A stretch of DNA of 64,000 nucleotides from Grifola frondosa (GCA_001683735.1 LUGG01000004.1:1550001-1614000); one strand, 5' to 3'. Shown: positions 46,781 to 60,137, counted from the first letter of the stretch. A program made the numbers and translations. The notes: generated by a model not told the origin, from the sequence alone.

Positions 46781-49700
46781 CCAATGACCGTCCTTGCAAT
46801 GGTTCGTATCAAGGGGCATCTGTTGGTCTTCCACGCTCTGCCCGCTGTTTCGCCTCCTGCACACTGCCTCACACCAACATCTTCCATTCCTGCATTCCCA
46901 ACTATCATGATGCTTTCTTGATGTCCTGACGTTTCTGTGGATTGACCACTCTGGCAACAAACATGATCCTGAGAATCCGGCTTGCATGCACGCCTGCGTC
47001 AAAAAAATAAACAAACCTAAAACATGTACCTCTAGGCCCTCGCTCTCCCCACACGCACAGACAGCACCACCCAGAGACGAGCTCCATCGGCAAGTTATCG
47101 CTACCGCCCTGCCTAACACCTGACCTTCCATTCTACTCTGCAGACGTTCGCTATCTGGGTGTATCTCTGACCATCAGGGCCGCAGCAGAGGCTACCATTC
47201 CACTGCAATCCCGTGCTGGATGTGGCAGCACACGGGTTGCAGAACTGCCACTCTAGATATTGGCGAAACTGGTGTATCGGGTCGAATGCTACTCTACGCT
47301 GTCGAATCCGCGACGAGCACTGATCAAGCTCGCATGTTACTTGCGTAACATAGGGCTCTGAGCGGTGCATGTCCTATCGTGCGCGCCGGACCCACAACAT
47401 CAACTACCATTCCATGACAATCCCTACTGGACGTGATCACACACGAATCACGGAGACGACACATCCGCAGCACTTGTGCATCAGAACCGGCTTCGCTCTA
47501 TGACAGCACATGTGCAATCTGTTTCTTGTCGAATTCGTGATAGACATTAATAAGGCTTGGCGACGCCGTTCGATCGCAAGTTTTCAATTCCTTCCTGAAA
47601 ATTTACCCCAGAGTCAAACGGGCTGTCCTTCTATCGATGGGTCGGAGAATTCGTACACGGCGCAGGGGCTCAGATGGTGCGGGTTTCCTGTGTTTGAAGA
47701 TCACGACATCGTCTCCCTGATAGATTCATCACGACGTGATGTGCTTCTCCTTCAAAACCTTGGGCCATTCTGGCTACATTGCTCTTATCGAAGCCCACCT
47801 AACATCGCTCCGGGGGTGGTTGTGTTCCCATGGTCAGCTTCGCGCCGCAGCACAGTAGCAAGCTCTGTCAGTCCATCTCTCTGGTTAAGCTCGATTTCTT
47901 CATTTCTCAGCGTGCCTTGCACCAGGACATCCTACCATATCCGTATTAAACTTGCGCGGGCCGCCGAGCTTGGAACATGCGCGTCTGAGTACTTGAACCT
48001 TGTCAAGAGATGGGCGCCCGCCCAGGGTCCCAGGCTACTGCCGCGATGTCACATCGCAGCTTCTCGACATCCTTTTCTGATGCATTTCCGATGGCGCGGC
48101 CAGCATCGCGACGCCAACGCCCAATGTACGTCAAAAGCCCCCGGCCCCTCGCTCGCAGCATTGGCCCAGCCCTGCGTATGACTCGTATGGGCGACTGATG
48201 AGGGGTGCACGAGACCGCAGCGAAGCAAGGTTCTGTGCTGTGTGGCGCCGCGGCCTTCAGTTTGATATGATCTGTCTGATGTTGCCAGCGCTTCGGAGCG
48301 GTATTGGTTGCGCCAACAGGCCCGCCGTGTGCCCGGTGTACTTATGAGCTGCCGGGTACCTCATAAGGTCGTTGTGCGGGGCAACGTGATTTCTGTGTGT
48401 CAACGAGATTCGTCTTCTGGCGTTTGTTTTCCTGGGCGCTCGCCCGGAGCGCCTTTGCAAAATGCTGTTTAGGTGTTTATGACGCTAGACATACAGTAGC
48501 CGCTACATGAGCATTGCACCTCCTGCTAACCCAATGGCCCCACCACAAACTCATCTCCGCCGTATTTTATTTTTGCGATCATCACCATTGTGGCGCCCCT
48601 TTTAAGCAAGTTGTTGTATATATATCCCTTTATCCGGAAATCCAAATGATCGTGGTTCTGCGGCGGATGTGAGTAACGTCCTTGTTTAAGTTGTTTTCAC
48701 AACTCGCTCATGTCCGCGAATTAGAATTTGGTCTCAGCTTATCACAGCGGCTCCGACAGTGAAAGTGCGCTATTCCCGTATCAGGCAACTGTGATGTTTT
48801 CCATGTTGCCGTCGCCCATTGTGTTGAAACGGGGCTACAAACTTTGTGGCGGCCGCTGTGACGAGAGATGTACGTATTTGCGATAATCCGACCTACTTGT
48901 TTTGGATGGAGATGCGCCGCGTATCCGTCTCTGGCGTCCCGCCATTCATATTGGATTTCCTGCAGCTTCTTGTAGGCCGTTCTGTATGTTACGTCAAGAT
49001 CAGGGGCGAATTACATACTAGGTGTGCAATTCAGACTCTGAGAGGACCTCTTCAAGGTGGTTCAGAGGATGCACCGTTGGATGCCGTTGTCGGCGGAGAG
49101 TTATCGGGGTTAGCATTAGACGATCATGTTAAGCATTAAGTACAGATTGACGTATAAATCCAGGGTCGCATTGACCCTGAATCCGATGAAGAACCCGGGG
49201 TCGCCTTCTGAATACAACAGCTGCCAGAGCGATAGTTTTAGTGTTTCTGTGCGAATCTTAACCACAGATTCATTGTTCTCATAGAACTTGCAGATTTCAG
49301 TATCTCCCCCGCTGCGAAATCCCGGGATTGACGCTGCTATTAGTTACTTAAGTTCCCCGTGGGCCTATTTGACATTTACTAGCGGTCGAATACAATCACT
49401 CTGCACTGAGGCGTGAATTTTCACTCGTCTTACAACAACCACATCCGAAGGATTTCTACGACCTCTAGACGGGACAGCAAAGGGGACCACGCTGTCGTCA
49501 AGCACTGAGCGATGTTCAGAGATATCTGATATACATGGTGAGAATCAATGTCGGCTCAAATTTGCAAGAACACCCACAGCAGTATTGTAAACTCACCAGG
49601 CAGCGTTTAACAATCAATCCGGCTAGCTCAATCTACGTTGAGACTGCGGACGCCGAGGGGGATCACATGTATGTGAACTCGAAAACAAATGGACGGCGAT

Positions 49701-50775
49701 TGGATCCTTGATAGTGAACACGGCGCCGGATAGATCCTGTCGGATTGAAATAGGTCAATGACGGAAATGTAAGTTTACATCTTGAGCGAGGCTGAAACAT
49801 TTTGCCTCCGGAGCACTGCAGCCGCTCGATCTATAATCGTCAAGCACGGAAAGGCACCTTGAGGGCTACAATACATATCTGGAGTCCTTACATACAGCTT
49901 ATAGCTTCGAGTTCAGGGGCATCTTGGCGAGTTCAGATAGGAAACGATGATCATAATAAACGTGGCCACTCTCGAGTTCTGATGACTGAGCGTGAAATTA
50001 CAAAAGACTTGTTGGGAAAGCCGATCTGTGCGTTGGGAAAGTGAATTCCACCCAGCCGGGAGGCTACAGGACCTGGCATCCTCATGACTTGGGTTTTATA
50101 GCAAGAATATCTTCTGGAAAATTATAAGAACTCGCCCCATATGGCCATTGAAGGGAAATCTGATCTCCGGCTGACAGACACATGAAGAAGGATACCGAGA
50201 CGTTGTTGTATTATTGGTGTCCCGTAGCCGGACGGCCAACTACCACAGGAGTCTTCGACGATAGATTTTGCTTTAGCATTCGAGTTCGCAGATCCGGCAT
50301 TCCTACGTCGGGTATCGAAGATGAATCCTTGTGGGTTCACGGCCTCCACATACAGCTCTATCTTGTACCCTGTCTCTTGTACGGAAGAGAATGCCACACT
50401 TAGCGCAGGATAGAGAGTTCGGAGGTTTCCAATTTATTTCCCTGTACATCAAAAACTAAGAAGTCAAACATCGGAGATACCCGCCTTAGACTTTTAGTAT
50501 TTACGCACAACGTAGCCAATCGCGAGCAAGCAGCAAATCACGGTACCAGCAAAAATTCCTGTATGTAGCCTCTGACGCTCTTTCTCCCGAGAAAGATTTA
50601 AGGACATTCCATGAATCTGCTTCGTCGCGATAATCGATACGCTCTCATTTCCTTGCACCAGAATGCCGGGCCCATCGCAATATGGGTGAGAGATAATAAT
50701 GAAAGGTCAGGCTGGTATATAATGCCGAGGCATGATCGTACTCACGTACTCCCCACTCCGCACCCCCATTCTCAT

Positions 50776-51471
50776 ATGGCTACCAACGGAATAAACGACC
50801 TGTTTTTCACCGGCTCAGGTGATCCGCGACACGGCTGTGTCATCCTAGGCGAACACAACGACAAGCCCGTCGCGTTCCACTTTGATACGCCGCAACTGCC
50901 GACTTCGATACGGACCACAGTAAGTCCTGTCAATAAACTCTGTAAAAGAGCAGACAAGTGAGCTGTATTTTTATGCGATACTCAGATCTATCGCGACGGC
51001 AATCAACCCGTTGCATATTTCGACTGGGCGGTGGGAGTCCACCTGGGTACGATGACCAAAGGCACGAAACAGCAGCCTATGTCCTATCTCGTCATGAGAG
51101 GTTCTACACCGCAGTTGGTCCACTTGAACTGCTTCATGAATTTCCTACTGAAATGTTGTCTCAACAGAGCACGTATGTTTGAATCTGGCAAGGGAATTAG
51201 ATATGAATGGCGAAAACTTGAAGATCAGGTGGACGCATACGACGTACGGTTCACATTGACCTTCTCTAGAGGAACGGCCTTTCACTCAATTTCTATTCAG
51301 TTGTATGCCGGTCCGACCACACAGATTGCTAAGTTCCGTCGTATTGAGAAGCAGACGCCTGTGGGTCGGTCACACGCCCTGTTGGAGTATTCATTCGATG
51401 ACGAGGAACTCTTGCTTGACTGTCTGTTGGCTCTCTGTCTCAATAGGTGGATTGCCTGGCGTGGGCTGTAA
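50776..51471 (+). CDS. DUF6593-like Agaricomycete protein
   Basis: The start at 50776 (MATNGINDLFFTG) leads into a beta-rich protein of the type grouped as DUF6593, which is expanded in mushrooms and of unknown function. After intron 1 (from 50921, ending before IYRDGNQPVAYFDWAVGVHL) it reads GTMTKGTKQQPMSYLVMRG, then across two further introns FESGKGIRYEWRKLEDQVDA and LYAGPTTQIAKFRRIEKQTP. It ends with a hydrophobic acidic helix containing DDEELLLDCLLALCLNRWIA. The alternation of short strands, a K.YEWR-type strand and the C-terminal LL..C.L... helix matches the family pattern. All three introns are about 55-65 nt and keep frame, so the gene looks functional. No signal peptide. Assignment is by pattern, not by search. 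Confidence 0.6.
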
Positions 51472-51659
51472 GCGATGAGGGTATATATTGAGACAGCGAG
51501 CAGTACAGACAAAATAATTATTTACGGAACACACCATAATATCATATAATCCTGTGTCCTTACCACGGAGTGGTCCAAACAGATTATGAGCCAAGAAGTA
51601 TATGTGAATGAACGCCAGCAGAAAGATAAGGTCACAGAAAGCAGGCATACCCAAGTGCA

Positions 51660-54600
51660 TCAATGAGCTCCCATAGACCCAAGCATGTGTTCAAGCCGCT
51701 CTTCGACCGTCCAGCGCATGTCGTCAGAGCCAACGGAAGAGGATGTTGAATGGCCAACATGAGCTTGGGATCGCTCAGGTGCGATGTTGAAAGAGCCTGC
51801 ATCTGTTCCACGTGACAGGTTCTCTATGAGGCGGCCAATTTGTGCAGAGGAACTGAAGAACACCTGTATCGGAGATCAGACAGGATAGGCAAACGAGTTC
51901 TCACAATTGCGGGTACGAACCTTCGTCTCCGGACGATTTGCTCCTTTTGCATGAAGTTTCTTCCGCGATAAGAAAGACGTAGCGCTGCTTTTGGATGATG
52001 TCCGCGCGTGTTCCTTGAAGAACAGCTTTACGCCTTCGCTGTTTGATTCCCTCACCGAGTACTCCGAAATGAAGCTAGAACGATCCCCGTACAGGGACTC
52101 GCCATCCCCGTCTCTAAGCCCGTTCACAATGGACCTAAAATCCTCGTCAGGAAATCTCATGCACTTCCCTGTACCTGATACGCACCAGATGGTTTCACCG
52201 TTGGCCATTTCTATCACTTCCAATGCCGGACCGGACTCAGGAATTGTGTCAATTTGAGGTTGCTGGGAGCTCCCTGCTCCCTGCGAATCAAGATGACCGC
52301 CGTTCCTGCTCTCTCCAGTGTACATCTCATATCTACTTTCTCCCGTGAGAGATTATTACTAAGATTTAAAATATAAATCTGAGCTCACAAAGAATCGTAA
52401 GCCGAACTGGACTTCTCCATTTGACCAGGAGGAGCAAGCAAGTTTTCGGCCTGTGATGAGAATGACAACGGCAGCTGTGGCACAGGAGGAGAAGCATCTG
52501 TTGAGAATCTCCGTCCACTGGTCGATCGGTGTGGAGGAGGCGGAGTAGGTACGCGATCATGCACAGAACGATTAGAACCAACCGACAGAGCACTTGCCGA
52601 ACGACGGCGGCGTGATGAAGATTGTTTTCGCAGCAGCATGTTGAGGTCTACGGTCGACGTCCTTGAATCCGACGGGACTATGATGGTCCGTCGCACTATG
52701 GCATTTGCAGAGCCATCCGCTTGACGAGCACGCGGAGTAGCTTCAGAAACCTTAGCAACAGGGGAAGGGCGGATTTCGGCGGATGGCCTCGGAGAATAAG
52801 CCTCGATGCTCGGCCGTCCTTCTGAAGCAGATGGAGGACGAACACTATCAGGAGTACCGCTACCTCTGGCAGGAGGGGGATGACTCTTGCGGCTATCAGT
52901 GATAGATGTAACTCTGGTCAGCTTTGTCCACGCTGTTGACCGCGAGGAAGTAGAGGGAGAACGAGCGATCAACTCATTGAGCGCAACCTGGTCAAGACCA
53001 AGATTGGAAGCAGCATCAAACAGCTGTTTCAAAGCAGCTTCGTCATTATGAGGCTGAGCAACGGGTATATCGGGATTGGAAGGAGGTCTTGGTGTAGGCG
53101 ATTGGGGCGGGGGTGACACGGGCGAAGGACTCGGGCTTCTGAAATTAGTCTTGAGCGCTGGTGCAGAATGAGGGGCATGGCCGAATCCATGAGACGGCGA
53201 GGAAGAAGAAGGGGATGACGTCGCTGAAGTGGCGGAAGTAGTCGACGAAGGTCCATACTGACGAGAAGTCGGAGTCAGCGATTCAGGATTAAGGCGCGGT
53301 TTGCGGAAACGAGCCATAAATCCCTTGATACCAGGCGTGGCAGAGGCTGGCGGGCTGGGTATTACGGGAGTAGAAACCTTGTACTGCGCCTCTGTAGCAC
53401 TCACAATGAAAGGATCTGCATGGAAGGGGAGATGCGATGAGCTGAGGGTTGGTGTTCCTGCTGAAAGCGGAGTCCTTAGGTTCAAGGGATATGGTGTCAC
53501 TTCCTCTCCATTTGGCGTATGCGTCCTTGTACGCAAGGTTCCTCGAATTTTCTTGAATCGCGAGCTCATCTTGCCTGTGGTATGTGGATGTGAAGGAGAC
53601 AGATTAGCTGGAGGTAGAAGAGGGAACATGTCGACGCTCGTTGAGGCTGATACAAGAATTGGTGAGGATATTTTGTTGGGGCTGATCCGCTTGCGATGTG
53701 TTGGACTTGGCTGTCATTGATCTTAGGGATAGAGGGGGATTTCCGCAGTGCAGCTGTAGCAGCTTCAGCACGGCGCTGCACTTCGAGCGCCAGAGCTGAA
53801 GCATCGACTCTGGGCGACAGCGGGGAGAGGGAGCTTGTCAAATATGGCGAAGATGGCGAGCCGACTCCCCGTAACGAGTCCTTCCGCTTGGGAACCTGAA
53901 CGCGAGGGACCGAGCTTGATAGAACTGGCTCCGACGGTTCACTGTGGGCCTCAGCTGCATCCGGCATTACAGATATCATTGGCGTCTGTGACGGTGTGGC
54001 AGACTGCCCTCTGTCCTCGAGGCCGAACAACGCTTCAGCAAGTGCGCGATTGCGCCTCATAGGGCTCGACATCTCAGGGTCGGTGGCAGATTGTACGATA
54101 ATCGTGGGGTCCTCTGCACTCGATATTGACGCCGGGAAGGACGAGGAGATTGGATACTGTCCACAACAGCGTCGAGCAGGGCGCTAGCTTTGGCGATCTG
54201 GTCACTATTCGCCGGCCGGCTTGCAGATAATACTGGACTCTGTGGTTGCGGCGTCGAATTGGCGACCTATTATTATAAAGCATTCAATATAAGACATTAT
54301 ATATGTTATTTCGACGCTCACTCTATTGTCGTTGCCATTGTACGAGTAATTCGACTGTGAGGTGGATGGTCTTCGCCTCCTCAGTGAACCAGCACGATTG
54401 CGACCCTCAGGTGAGCTGCCTTGGTCATCGCAGTACTCACCAGCCTATCCTGTATTTCCACGAAATCAGACTTGGTCAAGCCAATCTGTCGTCGAACAAT
54501 CTCCTCCGCCTCCATTCCCTCATATGGTGATGTACCCGGAGTCGACGAGCTCGACCTGCTCGGGACTGAGGTATCATGCCATTCAGTCTGCTGTGAATCA

Positions 54601-56642
54601 AGACTGCTGAAGAGACCGAACAGTCGATCCTTCTTGTGGTCCTCGTCCCACGTGTGGTAGCTCGAGCCCGCCGACTCTAGTGAGGAACGAGAAGAATTCG
54701 CAATGGGAGACAGAAGCAACGCATTCCCCGGCCCGAGCGAGAATGTTGATGAGCTCATAGGCGCATTCTGCTTCGACGAGCGGCGACTCGGACCCGCGTC
54801 CCCGTTCGAGCTCGCATGGTCGGGGAACATCGCCGAGGAAGGTGACCGGGTGTTGTTGTGGGTAGGCGTCGGTGAGCGTAGCGGCCGGTTCGTGACCTGG
54901 ATGGGCGAACCGAGCTCCATGCCAGACATAGCTGAAGGAGGACGGTGATCTGGCTGCATTGTGAGCGACGCACTGCCGTCTATCCAAGGCGAATCTGGCA
55001 GCGCAGGCGACCGCAGAGAACGCGTAAGCGACTTAGCACGTTCGAGGGCGTCCGTATTCTGTTGCTCTGTGAGGCTCACGCTACTTCCATTTCTGCTATG
55101 ACCCGACGCGCTACCACTTTTCCCGTGGCTCTTCTGGTTGCTACCATTGGAGCTGGACGGCATGTTCCATGTCACGTTTGAAGGCGTGCCAGGACGCGAT
55201 GACGGCGACAATGGTTTGTAAGCGGGCCCCGAAAGGGGAGACAGTGGTCGTCGACGTCCGAGGACGGGTGAGTCGCCAGGATCAGTACCAGAGATACTAT
55301 CGTTAGCAGTTCGCTCGCGCTCCTCGGGGGTGAATCGTCCATTCATGGAGCGATTGAAGAAGAGAGGAGGCGTCGCTGCTGATGGCGACGTCGACTGCCT
55401 TGTGATAGAAGCACTAGAGTTGCTCCTGTACATTGTCGAAGCAAAACTCTGGGAAATCAAAGGAGATGCCTGAGTATTGATGCCGGGGAGACGGGGGGAT
55501 GTTGCGCGAGGTGTTGTAGACGGAGTCTGGTCATCCGAGTCGAAATCGCGCGGTGTCATTGGTCGAGGCATGCCAGGAATGTAACCAGGTAGTCGAGGAG
55601 TCGGCGAGGTTGTGCGAGAACCAGGATGTGGAGACATACGTTGAGGTTCTTCGGCAGCTGTGACAACTTTCTCGTCAAACGACACCGCCGTACCTGCTTC
55701 GTAGTCACCCGGTGAAGGAAACGGAGAGACGGGCTCAGGCTCAGGCTGTGACTCATAGCTGTTTAGATGATGCACTGCTAATTCATTGAAAAGACTCACA
55801 GTGGCTGCCAGACCACTACTATAAGAACTGTTGACAACGTGCGAGATTGGAGACCGCTCCATTACAATTTCGTCATCCCCTTCTTCTTCCAGTTCCCTGA
55901 TGACTTCGTCCAGAGCCAACGATGCACGCCTCAGTCCTTCCGGTGACAGCGTCCTGGAGAGTCTCTTGCCAAGTGTTTGTGTTTGTGTCTCCGAAGCATA
56001 TTCCAATTGCTGGTCGACTGAGGTAGACCTCGCACTGCGGTCCTTGGAAAGGATGCTGTTATTGTTGGGGCTGGAGGGCGCGGAGGCTGATGGCGAATAG
56101 GTGCTGCCTTCTGGTGTGACGGGTCGCATGCTCTGCGTGTCAGAATACATCGACGTGTTGTTACCTGCTCTGCTACTCCCCACCGTACTCATGCTCATTG
56201 TAGATTCCGACTGTGCCACCGACAGTGCACTGCGGCTGCTTCCGCTTCGCCGCGTTTGGTTTGAGGTACGTAGAAGATATGCCTGGTCACGAAATTTTCC
56301 GGATCCGAAGAGATTGTTGCTCATCCGCCTGCTAGAGCTGGACCCCTTCGTAGAGGAGATCGACGCGAGAGACGGGGGACTCCGTAACGTTGGCGTGCTA
56401 ACATCCTCGCGGTCACCGCCATCCTCATCTCCGCTTGTGCTGTTCCGTGACGTAGAATTCCGAGTATGTAACCTCCCCAAGGCTTCAAGGATCATATCCT
56501 CCTCCTCTTCTGATAGCTGATGTTCAGAACCGCGCGCTCGCTGTTCCGCAAACTTGTTCTTCAACTCATCCAAACCGATGGGCGTGCCAGAAGAGGTACG
56601 AAGAACACTGAACCGACGGGTGAGACTATACCATTGGAGCAT
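51660..56642 (-). CDS. Large Ser/Pro-rich basidiomycete protein of unknown function (apparent frameshift)
   Basis: The start at 56642 gives MLQWYSLTRRFSVLRTSSGT, then IGLDELKNKFAEQRARG and QLSEEEEDMILEALGRL: an ordered N-terminus followed by about 700 residues of Ser/Thr/Pro-rich disorder. After introns near 54300-54440 the frame continues through MRRNRALAEALFGLEDRGQS, PVLSSSVPRVQVPKRKDSLR, KMSSRFKKIRGTLRTRTHTP and LKQLFDAASNLGLDQVALNE. It ends in an ordered segment with ALEVIEMANGETIWCVSGTG and, past the last intron, FFSSSAQIGRLIENLSRGTD, then MRWTVEERLEHMLGSMGAH. The ordered stretches suggest scaffold or docking motifs; basic KKIRGTLRTR may bind membranes or nucleic acid (inference). A GG at 53709-53710 should probably be GGG to join KINDSP to SPTHRKRISPN. 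Roughly 1,500 residues. I do not recognise the family by name. Confidence 0.68.
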
Positions 56643-57485
56643 GATGTGAGGGAGAGAAAATTAACGCGGAAGGTGAGAGGGGGAGCTAAACATGCGTGAT
56701 CGAAGCATGGACTCACTCTGGCAAGATCAGGGACGTGCGGAAATCGCTCGCAGGTGGCAAGGATGGTAACGGTTCGCGCTGGTCGATTTGCAAAAGCTCG
56801 GGGAGTTGGTTGCGTCGCGCGTCCGATCTCTTGCTAGTTGGCAGAGAGACAGAGCCGCGGCGGGGAAATTGGCGTATAGCCTGGTTCAGCAGCGCTCAAT
56901 GGAGGATATCTAGCGACAGCTTACCGAAACCGATGCATGGATGATTGTTTCGTGCTCACTTAGTCCCTCGTTTCGGTAGCCTCGTTGTTTGCACGTTGAA
57001 AGAGCGTGACTTGTGAAGGGTGAGGCCTTGAGGATTGGCAGGCGTGGGGATGCGATATATTGGGAATATGTATCGGGAAATGTGTAATAGAGGTTTCAAA
57101 TCAGATTATCAAAAATAATAAGTTCAGTATAGATGGACAGTATTGGGCCAGTAGACCGGGGAAAGAGGGGAAACGAGCGAGCAACGTGTAGAACACGAGT
57201 TGGAGAAGCAGAGATCAGTCCTTGTTCTTTCACAGGGTCGCCCAAGCTGCCGAAAGAGGGAAAGGTTGACACTCTCTGGGATTAGAACCGCTAAGGCTTG
57301 GAAAGTTGAAGGGAAGGAGAAAGCAACGTTGAAGTTGGTCGACCACGACGAACGCGACGATGATCATCGTTCTAACTCCCGCCGTGGCCACTTCCTACTT
57401 CAGTCGGAGAGCAAAAAGAAAACAATTACTTCCGTTCATTTTCGATTATGTACTATTCAAGTTTTATAATGCACATGATTTATGG
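56643..57485. other. Upstream region of the Ser-rich gene and tRNA 5' flank
   Basis: There is no gene here; frames are under 90 codons. An AT-rich patch with AAAAATAATAAG lies at about 57110. The region presumably contains the promoter and 5' leader of the Ser-rich gene on the minus strand. Confidence 0.4.
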
Positions 57486-57557
57486 AGCAACATGGCGCAG
57501 CTGGAAGCGCGCAGGGCTCATAACCCTGAGGTCACTCGATCGAAACGAGTTGTTGCT
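57486..57557 (+). tRNA. Initiator tRNA-Met (CAT)
   Basis: 72 nt without an intron. The acceptor stem AGCAACA pairs fully with TGTTGCT. The anticodon loop CTCATAA carries CAT at 57519-57521 between the stem halves CAGGG and CCCTG. The T-arm CTCG-ATCGAAA-CGAG lacks the usual TTC and has A at positions 54 and 60. The A1:U72 pair, three G:C pairs at the bottom of the anticodon stem and the A54 T-loop are the hallmarks of a eukaryotic initiator rather than elongator tRNA. CCA is not encoded. A T6 run at 57582-57587 is a good RNA polymerase III terminator. Confidence 0.93.
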
Positions 57558-57581
57558 ATATGTATGTCTCGGAGCCACACC

Positions 57582-57587
57582 TTTTTT
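57582..57587 (+). terminator. RNA polymerase III terminator of the tRNA gene
   Basis: A run of six T starts 25 bases after the mature 3' end of tRNA-iMet, within CACACCTTTTTTG. Confidence 0.7.
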
Positions 57588-59061
57588 GTTGTCTTTTACG
57601 AACTTCTTACTTAGGATTCAAAACACTTATTCGTGCACTTGATAGCCACACCGAAAGGTCTCCCTGACTTGAATCATCTGAAGGACTCAACGATGCCCTC
57701 CGATCACTGTTTTGACTATCTTCCAAGATTTTAACACGGTAATATAATTACGGAGACACTCTTCATGCGAACGGTATGTGGACGTGTATCTAGAACGTGT
57801 ATTCTTCCATGAAACTGACCGCTACCGAAACGGCAGGATGACACTGAACAATCCTGTATTTCATTATCCAGTACGCCTCCCCGTTCGTGCCGTGCTCGCT
57901 TCAAATGGCTTTACGATATTCTACTGCTTCTTCTGGTTTATATATTAAAGTCAGTGACACACTAACCATGTTGTTAATATTCTAATATCATCTTCGCATG
58001 CCTGTAGAACCTGGCAATTTGCTGCCATGAAAGTATAATAATAATAATCTCATATAGCGGCTCACTGCATGCAGCTTCAAGACTACGTTGATCTTCAAGC
58101 TTGCGGAGCTCATATGTAGTAAGCCGGAGCTTCTGCTGTATACGGGCATATCTAAAGTACGTAACATTGTTCCTCTTCCGCGGAGAAATTTCCCGTGTAT
58201 TAGTAACGTCACAGTCTGCTGTCAACCTCACCTGATCGTGCAGGCTGCGGCCGCCAGGGACCGCCAACAGCGGCTGAACTTTCGCTATGACGTTCTGTGC
58301 GAATGTCAGCGGTCTGTTGCAGATCGATGCTGAGCGGTGATTGCTTGCGGTCGGTGTTTTCTGCAATTTCTCGGCTTGTGTGTTATTGGACATCGGCTGA
58401 AGCCTGTCTACTCCGATTGTGAGCTTATGCGTGCTCCGTGCAGTCATAAACTGACTTCTCGCGGTAACAAACAGTTCCGCTCAACAGAACATTGTTTGTT
58501 GCTATTCAGACTTCCTTGTTTGGAATGTTGTTTTCTTCGGAAGGGCTTACTGCTTTAACAAGGGACCTTCACGTCGCTTATTCCGGTGTCGGGAGCATTG
58601 CTCCGATATCGAACAAGTCTCAAAATGTGAGATCCGTGACCAGAAGCTCGCGGCAGAAGCGTTGCCAGGAGGGTAAGTGACGAAGGCTCTTCGCCTCTGT
58701 ATTGCAATCCCGTCTTCTTCCCGAATATGATGATGTTCCGAGGAGCATACACCAGGTCCACGGATTCAACTGTCGCCGGACGCTGGTGATGCATGTGTTA
58801 TGCGTGTAGTAATACGTAAATGTACCGGCACAAAGCAATGGACTCAAGAAAATCGCTGATCATTCTTAAGATCGGCTTCAACAGTAATCCATGTAGGGAC
58901 TTTGTGGGTGCTCGCTACAAGCAGCGCCCTACGCTTTACTGAATTGGCAAAGGATGGTTTGATCGTTGGGATAAGAATCAATACAATACATCTCGGATGA
59001 CTTCCAGACATGCGGACCGGACAGAATACAGGAGTTAAGGATGAATTTCCTAACTCGCCAC
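57588..59061. other. Gap between the tRNA and the E2 gene
   Basis: No gene is recognised. Frames reach at most 157 codons (57974-58447, minus) with no motif. An ATAATAATAAT microsatellite lies at about 58027-58037. Confidence 0.4.
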
Positions 59062-60137
59062 TCAGACGCTCGCAAATCTAAATATCGAAGGTTAGCAAAG
59101 GAGTCGACGAATCACTGCGATGAGCACTAACTTCTTGGTCCATTCCTTGGCTGTTGCCAAGAAATTTGGTTTGTCTTCCTTCAGTTGCTGTTACGGGTGA
59201 AATTAACATGCTGATATAGTGCCTGAAGACAGAAACTCACAGCAGCGATTTCGGGCGCGAATGGATCATCTGGGCTGGGATTATTCAGCTTCTCCTGGAT
59301 GATAACCAAAACTATGGCGTATTCCATCGTTAATGCATTGTTCTTTCGAATAGTCAATCAATACGAACCTGATGAGAGGGTAACGGAGGGCTTCCACTGT
59401 GATTTCATACATAACAGCGAATTATTAAATGACGGTAGCAAGAGCAATTAGGGACGTGATACGCGCATAGTAAGTGGTTGATAGTGGAAGGAAACAATTT
59501 ATGAGGTTACTTACCTGATCTCTTAGGACAGGGACACAAATATGGCCCTCTTCGTTAATCCCTGGGTGATATATCTTGGTCTTGAACGTAACCTGTTCAG
59601 AGATCAATTGTTTATATTAAGTATGTATCGATGACATGAAACACCAGCAGGACACGAGGTTGGGACGAGTGTCGCATGATGATGGATGGAAATGCACATA
59701 CAGAAGGAGCCTTGAATGGGAAATTCTCAGGCAATGACAGAGTGAAATGGAAAGTGCCACTCTTGTATGGACTATCTGACTGGGTGTCAAGTCATACATA
59801 TATCGGTCAGCGCCGCGGAGACCTAGATGTCGGTCGAACTAATACGTACGGCGCCCTTTATGGTACACTTCCACTCAAACAGATTGTCATCGTCTGGCTC
59901 CACGGTCAAACCCTGACATATTTGGCATACAGAGTAAGTGTATACAACACTAATATGATGGATTCAGACACGCACATCTATCGGTCTATCCCTGATGTCT
60001 TTGAGTTCCTATAAGAATGTGAACATGGTAACCATCCACAGCTCAGTGATTGCGGTACCTTCTGGATACGGCTGCGCTGAACGTCAAACACGATTTATAA
60101 CGTCAAATGAACAGGGAACATACCGCAAAGCAGTCAT
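59062..60137 (-). CDS. Ubiquitin-conjugating enzyme E2 (UBE2L3/UBE2D-like)
   Basis: A single UBC-fold E2, which takes ubiquitin (or a relative) from E1 to E3. The start at 60137 gives the five-residue first exon MTALR, then RIQKELKDIRDRPIDV, LTVEPDDDNLFEWKCTIKGA, SDSPYKSGTFHFTLSLPENF and PFKAPS. The active-site segment is VTFKTKIYHPGINEEGHICV with catalytic Cys in HICVPVLRDQ, followed by WKPSVTLSSVLVIIQEKLNN, PSPDDPFAPEIAAQL and EWTKKFASV. About 150 residues, the usual length, with at least six introns. The conserved HPN tripeptide before the active site reads HPG here. The CVPVL sequence resembles UBE2L3 (UbcH7), the rest resembles UBE2D. Head-to-head with ASH2. Confidence 0.9.

Larger units (their letters stand above)
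43208..50775. other. Long gene-poor region with repeats
   Basis: About 7.5 kb has no gene I can support. Tandem duplications lie at 44717-45240 and 46604-46780. The longest frame, 47510-48181 (+, 223 codons), has no domain or codon bias and is listed under rejected. TATATA-rich spots occur near 48617. A frame at 48846-49139 (+) and one at 50122-50397 (-) are also open but featureless. Composition and scattered repeats suggest decayed transposon or heterochromatin-like DNA. Confidence 0.4.

Noticed and set aside
47510..48181. 223-codon plus-strand frame as a hypothetical protein
   Set aside because: No domain, no codon bias, no plausible promoter, and it lies within repeat-rich decayed DNA; chance opening is likely.
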